Of a stretch of DNA of 43,946 bases, positions 1 through 8,300 are shown piece by piece (positions within the stretch are counted from its first letter, which is position 1; each line of letters starts with the position of its first letter). The position numbers and the translations under genes are program-made. This DNA is from an uncultured Bacteroidales bacterium (lineage in GTDB: Bacteria > Bacteroidota > Bacteroidia > Bacteroidales > Salinivirgaceae). The stretch covers positions 1 through 43,946 of the forward strand of contig CALJOM010000017.1 of NCBI GenBank assembly GCA_937981765.1, in the 5' to 3' direction. The notes beneath the pieces are model-generated. The model searched no databases. It had not been told where the DNA came from and saw only the letters and a list, made by a program, of their open reading frames with translations.

Positions 1-18
1 ACTAAAAAACAAACTGTT

Positions 19-2745
19 ATGTCAAAAGTAAAAAGAGTTTACACCTTTGGAAACAAAACAGCCGAAGGTAAAGCAGATATGAGAAATCTGCTTGGCGGAA
101 AGGGTGCAAACCTAGCTGAAATGTGCCTTTTAGGCCTACCAGTACCCGCAGGTTTTACCATCACCACTTATACCTGCAACGAGTATTATAAAAACAACAA
201 CGAACTTCCCGCCGATTTACTTCCTGAAATCTGGGAAGCCATGGCAAAAGTGGAGCAAATAATGGGGATGAAATACGGAGATCCAGAGAATCCACTCCTA
301 GTAAGTTGCCGATCCGGTGCACGTAAATCAATGCCCGGTATGATGGACACTGTACTAAATATTGGACTTTGCTCTTCAACCATTCCAGGACTGATCAAGA
401 AAACCAACAATCCACGTTTTGTTTGGGATTCATACCGCAGGCTAATTATGATGTATGCTGACGTAGTAATGGAAAAAGCCGAAGGAATTGAACCATTAGA
501 TGGAAAAGGAATCCGCAAACAGTTAGATGAAATTCTAGACGAATACAAACATAGCAAAGGATATAAAAGCGATACTGACCTAACTGCCGATGACCTAAAA
601 TACCTTGCTGAAGAGTTCAAAAAACAAGTAAAGAAGATTCTTGGCAAAGACTTTCCAGAGGATCCGAAAGAACAACTTTTAGGAGGTATAAAAGCTGTTT
701 TCAAGAGCTGGAATGGTAAAAAAGCTGTTTCGTATCGTCGTATTGAGGGAATCCCTGATGACTGGGGAACGGCAGTTAATGTACAGGCCATGGTATTTGG
801 TAACATGGGAGATACCTCAGCAACCGGCGTTGCCTTTACACGTAACCCGGCTACCGGAGAAAACGTATTTTATGGCGAATGGCTTATCAATGCACAGGGA
901 GAAGATGTTGTTGCTGGGATTCGTACACCCAACCCACTAAACAACGAAACCAAAAACGAGCAAAACAAGCACCTTCCGAGCATGGAAGAATTGATGCCAA
1001 AAACCTACAGTGAATTGGTTGAGATTCGCAACACCCTTGAAAAGGCATTTAAGGATATGCAAGATATCGAATTTACCATTCAGGAAGGAACTCTTTATAT
1101 GCTTCAATGCCGCGCCGGAAAACGTACAGGAACAGCAGCGCTGAATATGGCCATGGACATGCTTCATGAAAGGTTGATAGACGAAAAAACAGCTGTTCTT
1201 AGAGTTGATCCTTTACAGCTCGACGAATTGCTTCACCCAATTTGTGATCCAAAGGAAGAAGCGAAAGTGAATCCCATTGCAAAAGGACTTCCAGCAGGCC
1301 CAGGAGCAGCTGTAGGAAAAGTAGTTTTTACAGCCGAAGATGCAGTAGCATGGGCACGTAAGGGCGAAAAAGTAATCCTGCTCCGCGAAGAAACCAATCC
1401 TGAAGATGTGGAAGGAATGCGTGCTGCTATGGGAATCCTAACAGCACGAGGAGGAATGACTTCTCACGCCGCCCTGGTTGCCCGTGGATGGGGAAAATGT
1501 TGCATTGTAGGAGCCGGAGCTTTAAAAATTAATACCGAAACTAAAGTAGCTAAAATTGAAGGGTCCAATATAACCATCAAGGAAGGAGATATACTAACCC
1601 TTAACGGAACCAAAGGATATGTCTACAACACAGAACTTAAACTAATGGATGCTAGTGAAAATCCACGCTTCCAGGAGTTTATGAAACTGGTTGACAATTA
1701 TCGCACCATGGGTGTGCGAACTAATGCCGATACACCAGAAGATGCAAAAATTGCACGCGAATTTGGTGCTGAAGGTATTGGATTGTTCCGAACAGAGCAC
1801 ATGTTTTACGGAAAAGGTTCAGAAGAACCCTTGTTCTTACTTCGGAAAATGATTCTAAGTACTACTGAAGAAGAACGCCGTAAGGCCTTGGATGAACTCT
1901 TTGTGTTTGTAAAACGAGATGTGAAGAGCACCATGCTTGCCATGGATACCCTTCCGGTAACCTTCCGCTTGCTCGACCCACCATTACACGAATTTGTTCC
2001 TCAAAGTGCAGATAAACAGGCAGAACTTGCCAAAGCACTCGGTATATCTGTAGAATCGGTAGTAAAACGAGGTGAAGCATTGCATGAAGTTAACCCGATG
2101 ATGGGACACCGTGGTGTTCGCTTGGGTGTTACCTATCCCGAAATTTCGGAAATGCAAATCAGAGCAATCTTTGAGGCAACCGCTGAACTCACAAAGGAAG
2201 GGAAAACGCCCAAACCAGAAATCATGGTTCCGGTAACCTGCGATGTTTCTGAACTTGATTTCACCAAGAAAATTGTTGATCGCGTATATGCTGAAGTTTG
2301 CCAAAAATTTGGTATAAATGCCATTGAGTACAAGTATGGGACAATGATAGAAATACCTAGAGCCTGCTTATTGGCAGACCAAATGGCAAAATCGGCCGAA
2401 TTCTTCTCGTTTGGAACCAACGACCTAACGCAAATGACCTTCGGGTTCAGCCGCGACGATATCGGCGGATTTTTACACGATTACCTTGATAAAAAAATGC
2501 TCAAGGCCGACCCGTTCCAAACTATTGATCAAACGGGAGTTGGACAACTTATTGAAATGGCAGTTACCAAAGGTCGCAGCACTCGTCCCGATCTAAAAAT
2601 TGGAATCTGCGGCGAACAAGGTGGAGACCCGGCCTCAGTTGAATTCTGTTTCAAGAATGGATTAACCTATGTTAGCTGTTCTCCCTTCCGTGTTCCAATT
2701 GCCCGTCTAGCTGCTGCACAAGCTGCAATCAAAGCAAGCATGTAA
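19..2745 (+). CDS. ppdK: Pyruvate, phosphate dikinase
   Basis: Interconverts pyruvate + ATP + Pi and PEP + AMP + PPi in the cytoplasm; in anaerobes it often runs in the glycolytic, PPi-using direction. The 908-residue length is normal for the family. Domains in order: N-terminal ATP-grasp nucleotide-binding part (GGKGANLAEM near residue 27, followed by CRSGARKSMPGMMDT), the central phosphohistidine domain with GGMTSHAA (catalytic His483), and the C-terminal PEP/pyruvate TIM barrel with FSFGTNDLTQM and GICGEQGGDP (catalytic Cys864). All key residues are present, so it should be active. The ATG at 19 gives the usual N-terminus (KRVYTFG); the upstream leader is AT-rich without a Shine-Dalgarno, as usual in Bacteroidota. 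The promoter lies outside the window. Apparently monocistronic, ending at a strong shared terminator. Confidence 0.98.
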   Translation: MSKVKRVYTFGNKTAEGKADMRNLLGGKGANLAEMCLLGLPVPAGFTITTYTCNEYYKNNNELPADLLPEIWEAMAKVEQIMGMKYGDPENPLLVSCRSGARKSMPGMMDTVLNIGLCSSTIPGLIKKTNNPRFVWDSYRRLIMMYADVVMEKAEGIEPLDGKGIRKQLDEILDEYKHSKGYKSDTDLTADDLKYLAEEFKKQVKKILGKDFPEDPKEQLLGGIKAVFKSWNGKKAVSYRRIEGIPDDWGTAVNVQAMVFGNMGDTSATGVAFTRNPATGENVFYGEWLINAQGEDVVAGIRTPNPLNNETKNEQNKHLPSMEELMPKTYSELVEIRNTLEKAFKDMQDIEFTIQEGTLYMLQCRAGKRTGTAALNMAMDMLHERLIDEKTAVLRVDPLQLDELLHPICDPKEEAKVNPIAKGLPAGPGAAVGKVVFTAEDAVAWARKGEKVILLREETNPEDVEGMRAAMGILTARGGMTSHAALVARGWGKCCIVGAGALKINTETKVAKIEGSNITIKEGDILTLNGTKGYVYNTELKLMDASENPRFQEFMKLVDNYRTMGVRTNADTPEDAKIAREFGAEGIGLFRTEHMFYGKGSEEPLFLLRKMILSTTEEERRKALDELFVFVKRDVKSTMLAMDTLPVTFRLLDPPLHEFVPQSADKQAELAKALGISVESVVKRGEALHEVNPMMGHRGVRLGVTYPEISEMQIRAIFEATAELTKEGKTPKPEIMVPVTCDVSELDFTKKIVDRVYAEVCQKFGINAIEYKYGTMIEIPRACLLADQMAKSAEFFSFGTNDLTQMTFGFSRDDIGGFLHDYLDKKMLKADPFQTIDQTGVGQLIEMAVTKGRSTRPDLKIGICGEQGGDPASVEFCFKNGLTYVSCSPFRVPIARLAAAQAAIKASM

Positions 2746-2770
2746 TTAGGAGCAAAATAATCTACCATTA

Positions 2771-2801
2771 AAACTTCCCGGGAATTCCGGGAAGTTTTTT
2801 A
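2771..2801. terminator. Bidirectional intrinsic terminator between ppdK and the convergent membrane-protein gene
   Basis: An 11-bp perfect stem (AAACTTCCCGG / CCGGGAAGTTT) with a GAATT loop spans 2771-2797 and is followed by a T run on the plus strand; the A residues before it give a U-run in the other direction. The stop codon of the minus-strand gene (2799-2801) lies in the T-tract, so both convergent genes end within a few bases. Confidence 0.9.
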
Positions 2802-5168
2802 TTTTGCCTCCGCAGCAACTCTGAACAAAAGATTATTTTTCAACAAAAAGCGCTCTTCGTTTTGTTCAGTTATTCTGAAAACATCTACCCCAGTTGGACG
2901 TATCAAAAGTTCATCAACGGCAAACCATGGCAAAAATTTATTTTGACCTAAACTCACGATGTTGATAGTGTTATCCGGAGAATATACCCTAAAATTTTTC
3001 TTATAGAAATACCACCAGCCATCTATCGTTTGGCATCCATCCTCAAAAAGATTTAGCCATTGAACTGTTTCTCCCGAAGGATTAGTTTCTGAGAGGAAAA
3101 TTGTGTTAAAAGTCTGGTCCCATTGATGGTTATAATACCAGAAACTGATCTCAAATTCATCTGCAGAACTTAATTCTGCAACCGGAATCCGAATCAAGGT
3201 ATTCCAAATATTTTTTGTTCCGAAAAACGCCCCCCTTCCCCTGTATGACACAGGAGAATTCATGTTATTCCACGATTCCCAAATTACTTTATTTCCCTGC
3301 GGAATGGTATACAAAGTGTCTGAAATGTTATCGATCCAAAGGGTGTCTAACCTATTAGACAACAGAGAATCTTTTGGCAATCGATAGATACAAAATCGTG
3401 AGTTCTGAGCTACTGGGAAGGATTGGGCAAGCAGTTTTCTCTCGTTGATATCAAACCAAACGGTATCGCCCATGTGAAAGAGCAAAGCAAAGTCGCGGGC
3501 ATCGTTTGCCATTTTCTCCAGAGGAATCCGATAGGGAGGTGTCTGTAGGGCGCGATAAATGTCGAGACTTTCCGTAACCGACGGCCGCGATAAAAATGTG
3601 CTCATAATCGGAACTCCTGAATGCACTGCCGCAATGATTGATGCAAAAATCACCGAATCGGTTCCGGGTTTGTCGATAGGGATAGCATACTTGAAATATG
3701 TCGGTAGCGGTATGATGGTTTGATATTCCTTTGGATTAATCTGCTGAAAAATAAAATATTCTGAGTTCGTCATCTGCGATAAAAAAGGATTGGGATAACG
3801 CAACCCTTGCGCAGAAACTTTCTGATGTATGGGTACAGCTTCCACAAGAAAAAACAATCCGGCGACAAGAACCGTTTTTGATGCAAATTTCTCTTTCACG
3901 AACTGATGAACCCAGACCAGAGCAAAAATTACCGTCGCGAAATAGAAAGCCCATGCAAATCGACCAAAAGATGAAAACTGTTTTAGGTACGGAATCTGGG
4001 TGAGCCACTCTTCGGGTAAAAAGCGGAATGGAAATGCCATGGAATACATCAACACAAGCCACGCAGAAATCCACAATGCCGACAACTCAAAATGGTGTTG
4101 TTTGGAAAAATAACGCCATATATCTCGTTGACCAAGAGCTGTTGTAATAAGCATTAGCACGAGTACCAAAAGCGTGACAATTCCAAGATAAGAGCCTATA
4201 CGCTGCCAACGGAATGCAGGGTCGGGCTGAAATTCGGTAATGGATATAATCCAGTTACGCAAAGGCGATTCAGCCGGCAGTAAAAGCGAAGATAATGTTG
4301 TTCGATGGTCTTCGATAAACGGAAAATCGATTCGATTCGGATGTGTGTCGAATAGTTTCAGAAACAAAAAGAAGGTAAACAGTGGAACGCCTATCTGCAG
4401 CAAAATTTGAATGAAAGCACGTTTCCACCCACTATAAAAATTCGGTTTCAACACGAGATAAATCAAATGAGTCCCCAACCCAAGAAACAAAAGTATTAGT
4501 CCCAAATATACGTGGATAAAACTCCAGAAAATGGTGTTGAGAACAATGGCCACCGACCATTTTGCAGCCCCTCCCGATGTGAAAAAACGAATTAAAAAAT
4601 AGATGCCCATTGGTAAAAAAGCCGGTTGCGCCAAACCTAGATGACCATATGGCCACAGAAGCAAATGCACAGACGACAACATTACTACCCCATTACTAAG
4701 AACACCGCATGCTATCCCGGAAATACCATACCTATTAAAAATTAGAACCAAAAACAACGTTGCGGCCAATAGAGAAACAAAATAAAAAAGGTTAATTATC
4801 CCAACGGTATAATTGCTAACTGCCGGGAAAATGCGCGATAATTTTTGCAGCGCGATATTTAGCCAAGGCATTGAATCCTCCAAAAATACCGACTCGCCGT
4901 AAGGGTAACTCATTCCCTGAAGACTTGTAGATTCTGAAGCATGCTTAGCCTGGTAGGTAATGTTGAAATAGGATTTTAACCCATCGCCGTCGATGGTGAA
5001 TACATATTGATTTAAGCGAAACAACCGCTCTCCATAAAACACTCCTGCCCAAACTACTTGCACAACAATTCCAGATATTAGCGCAGTTGTGAGTGTTTTG
5101 TCTTTCACAAACTTACCTAGGGTTGAACTTGCTATCGTCAGGATATACGAAATCATAGAAGCTAGCAT
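2799..5168 (-). CDS. Polytopic membrane protein, GT-C glycosyltransferase-like, unknown function
   Basis: A 789-residue inner-membrane protein. The first two thirds hold roughly ten hydrophobic segments separated by short polar loops; the last ~250 residues are a soluble, Trp/Tyr-rich region probably outside the membrane. An acidic first extracytoplasmic loop (TIDGDGLKSYFN, about residue 58) followed by many helices resembles lipid-linked-sugar glycosyltransferases of the GT-C fold or YfhO-like proteins, which suggests transfer of a sugar in surface polysaccharide or glycoprotein assembly; this is inference from architecture. Start at ATG 5168; a second in-frame ATG lies 12 bases downstream. 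A perfect -7 box 20 bases upstream supports the start region. No glycan genes adjoin it. Confidence 0.8.
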   Translation of the reverse strand: MLASMISYILTIASSTLGKFVKDKTLTTALISGIVVQVVWAGVFYGERLFRLNQYVFTIDGDGLKSYFNITYQAKHASESTSLQGMSYPYGESVFLEDSMPWLNIALQKLSRIFPAVSNYTVGIINLFYFVSLLAATLFLVLIFNRYGISGIACGVLSNGVVMLSSVHLLLWPYGHLGLAQPAFLPMGIYFLIRFFTSGGAAKWSVAIVLNTIFWSFIHVYLGLILLFLGLGTHLIYLVLKPNFYSGWKRAFIQILLQIGVPLFTFFLFLKLFDTHPNRIDFPFIEDHRTTLSSLLLPAESPLRNWIISITEFQPDPAFRWQRIGSYLGIVTLLVLVLMLITTALGQRDIWRYFSKQHHFELSALWISAWLVLMYSMAFPFRFLPEEWLTQIPYLKQFSSFGRFAWAFYFATVIFALVWVHQFVKEKFASKTVLVAGLFFLVEAVPIHQKVSAQGLRYPNPFLSQMTNSEYFIFQQINPKEYQTIIPLPTYFKYAIPIDKPGTDSVIFASIIAAVHSGVPIMSTFLSRPSVTESLDIYRALQTPPYRIPLEKMANDARDFALLFHMGDTVWFDINERKLLAQSFPVAQNSRFCIYRLPKDSLLSNRLDTLWIDNISDTLYTIPQGNKVIWESWNNMNSPVSYRGRGAFFGTKNIWNTLIRIPVAELSSADEFEISFWYYNHQWDQTFNTIFLSETNPSGETVQWLNLFEDGCQTIDGWWYFYKKNFRVYSPDNTINIVSLGQNKFLPWFAVDELLIRPTGVDVFRITEQNEERFLLKNNLLFRVAAEAK

Positions 5169-5187
5169 TCAAAGGGTAAAACTAAAA

Positions 5188-5195
5188 CAAATGTA
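5188..5195 (-). promoter_or_regulatory. -7 box (TACATTTG) for the minus-strand membrane-protein gene
   Basis: Reads TACATTTG on the minus strand, a perfect match to the Bacteroidota TAnnTTTG -7 element, and would start transcription about 15 bases before the ATG at 5168. No convincing -33 TTTG lies at the usual 17-23 base spacing. Confidence 0.5.
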
Positions 5196-5281
5196 CACTT
5201 TTTCCATCAGGTCAGTACGCGCAAAGAGTTAAAAACACATAAAATTTGGCGTGTCCATATCGGCCCCATGAATTTTTTCGT

Positions 5282-5289
5282 TAGCTTTG
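5282..5289 (+). promoter_or_regulatory. -7 box (TAGCTTTG) for the alpha-2-macroglobulin gene
   Basis: A perfect TAnnTTTG match. Transcription would begin around 5293-5296, downstream of the first in-frame ATG (5268), so it decides against that start and favours the ATG at 5322. No clear -33 partner. Confidence 0.55.
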
Positions 5290-5321
5290 GTGAAATGAAT
5301 AAGAACGTTAAAACTTTCACC

Positions 5322-8300
5322 ATGAGAACGGTTGTCGGGTTAGCAGTAATGTTAGCTTCAGTAGCAGGAACATTCGGACAAAAAGAAATAAGTTTGAGAA
5401 TATCTGAACTTGAAAAAGAAAATCGGATTCGTGAAATTCTGGTTTTAGCCGATTCGCTGATGAAATATTCAGTAGAAGAGAACAACGAACTCAACTATTT
5501 CTATGCTGCCAATCTGAAATTACGTTACCAGCCCCAGATTTTCGAAGTTACTCCCAGCAATCTTTACGATTCGTTAAAGCTGTTTACGCAAAAAGTGCCA
5601 CAACAAGGCCGGGCTCTAATGCAATTACTGCAAGCAGAGTTTCTCTCGAATCAATATCGGGCAAATCAATGGCAATACGACCAAAAAGAAGACGATGGTT
5701 TAGAAAACGGACATCTTGAAGAATTTAGCCGACACGATTTCATTCGACTAATTCAAAAAAATCTGCAAACAGCTATTGAAAGCTCAACATCGATAAAGCG
5801 AAACATTGCCGATTATGAACAATTTTTGTCGATAAACAAGCCATTTCTCCGTTTTTTCCCAACCGTCACCGATGCTTTTTATTATAGAGCTATACAACAG
5901 ATGCAATCGTTTGAGCAGGAGAATGTGGAGATATCGGAAAAGGTATTTAGTGAGGCTGAACAAACCAATCTCCCCAACAATCTGCAAAGGGTTATTTTGG
6001 AATGGTACCGGCAGTGGTGGAATTATGCCTATAATAATCAAGATGTTAAGGCATTTATTGAACTTCAACGAACCGATTTTCTTCACTCATTGAACAACTC
6101 CGTTAACAAAATGGAGATATACGAAAATCAGCTTCAGTCATTGATTCAGAAATACGAAAAAACCGAAGCCGGTGGGTTTATCCTGCTGGACTTGGCTCAA
6201 CATTACTACAGTCTTTCACAACGTTACTCTCCTTTTGACACATTAACCTATGTTTATTATCCAGCGATGCAGAAAGCACATACAACGGCAAAAAAAATCG
6301 TGGAAAAGTATCCTGCCACAAGCTTACCACACGAACATGCCGAAACATTGCTCAAAAACATTGAGGCACCATATCTTTCCTTATCAGTAGAACAGTACCA
6401 ACTAGCCGGGCAAAATATCCCTATGGCATTTACATACGCCAACCTTTCGGAAATTACGGTTGTTTTACGTCGAATACCGGCTCATGTTGTGTTGCAACAA
6501 TCGGATTTACAACGATATGGAACTTTCCGGGAAGTTTTCCGAACCACGGTAAAATTGCCCCAATCGACCGATTTTTATCAGCACACCACGCACTGGGTTC
6601 TACGCTACCAAGAGCCCGGAAGTTATCTAATAGAGGTTATTCCTGTCAACGGAAATGAATCATTAGCCATTTACTCTGCCATTACGATATCCGGGCTTCT
6701 ATTTTTTACCGAGCAGAGCGAAGGAAGCCTCACCCGAATGTATATTACCGAGGGGTTTAAAGGAAGTCCTATTTCGAACGGAACCTGCGAACTGATTACC
6801 ATGCAATACGACAGAAAAGGAAACGAAAGAAAATTCGAAGTTCTGGAACGATATCCGATACGTAATGGAGAAGTTTCGATTTCCGTGAAAAAATTTAACG
6901 AAGTTCGCTCCATTCGTATAATTTCCGGCGCTGATACTCTATGGCAAAATTTCTATCTGCCATATTCGGGTAACATCCCTATTCAACAAACTATTCAGCG
7001 GGTGGAAATATTTACCGACAGGGCTATATATCGGCCAGGACAGTCGATTCAGCTGAAGGGAATCTGGTATCGTGGCAATGGTGAAGAATGGAAAGTTGTT
7101 ACCTCCGGAAAGCTTACGGTTTCTGTTCGAGACGACAATTACCAGGAAATAGCACAATACTTCGTTTCACCCAATAATTTCGGTTCGTTTGAATTGTCGG
7201 TACCCATTCCGGCCAACATCAAACCGGGAACCATTTCCCTGAACACACCCTACGGAGGACAGGCCGTTCGGGTTGAATATTACCGCCGCTATACGTTCGA
7301 TGGGAAATTTACCAATCCCGATAAACCAGCATTCCCCGGTGATACAGTTCAAATTATTTTTGAAGCATCAACCTACAGCGGGGTTACTTTACAGAATCTG
7401 AAAATTCGGGGAGAAGCAAAGTTTTCAACCCAAAGAGTCTGGTGGCTTTCCTCCACGGGAAAAACCATAGCCGCCTGGGATACGGTTACTGACGGCAATG
7501 GGCAGTTTATAGTACGTTTTGTGAGCGAAAAGAATATTGACTATCAAAACTATACAATTACCATAACAGCCACTACAATGTCGGGTGAAAGCCGCGATTT
7601 TACTCACAGCTATTATGTTTCTGCTACACCCTTTACCCTAACTCCCAATAAAACCCAATGGCTTGTTAATGAATCACTACCTACGTTAACCCTTAAATCG
7701 ATAAATCAAGAAACCATTACCGGTAAAGTTCGACTAAGTCTCGACCTTCTCAAACCAACGAAAAATACTGTTGTGGAAAATACACTTCCTAAGGCCGATA
7801 AACCTTTGCTGTCCAGAGAAGAGTGGTTTAAGTTGATTCCGTTTATGGACTACAACAACGAAAGCCTTTGGAACAATTTCCCAAGTGAAAAAAACATTTG
7901 GAGTGCTGAATTAAAAACAAGTGAACTAAAACTTCCCGAAGAGCTTCAAACGAAACTTTCCGAAGGCATATATCGGCTAAACATGGAGGTGATGGGGCAA
8001 AAACTTACCACACATTTTCGTGTGGTGAATCCGAGAAGCCAAAAGCTGGCATTTCCGGAAGTTTTTGACGTTCTGTTGTCCGCCCAAAAGCTAAAGCCGG
8101 GCGAAACACTTTCTGTTACTTTTATTTCCTCGGTTGAACATTTACCCGTATGGTACGGAATCACGGCCGGAAATAAAACCATAGAACAAAAAAGAGTAAT
8201 AGTTAAAAACGGCAAACTACCGCTGACAATTCCCATTTCCGAAGCGCATGAAGGATCGCTTTACATTAATGCTGTTGCAGTTCAATTTGGACAAGCAATT

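Noticed and set aside
186..806. A 206-residue open frame on the minus strand within ppdK
   Set aside because: It is antisense to a fully conserved enzyme, has low-complexity Ser/Phe/Pro composition and no promoter; a shadow of ppdK codon use. The same applies to minus frames at 33531-33983 and 42234-42626.
5784..6086. Minus-strand open frames inside the alpha-2-macroglobulin gene
   Set aside because: Antisense to a continuous conserved coding region, with no start-region signals.
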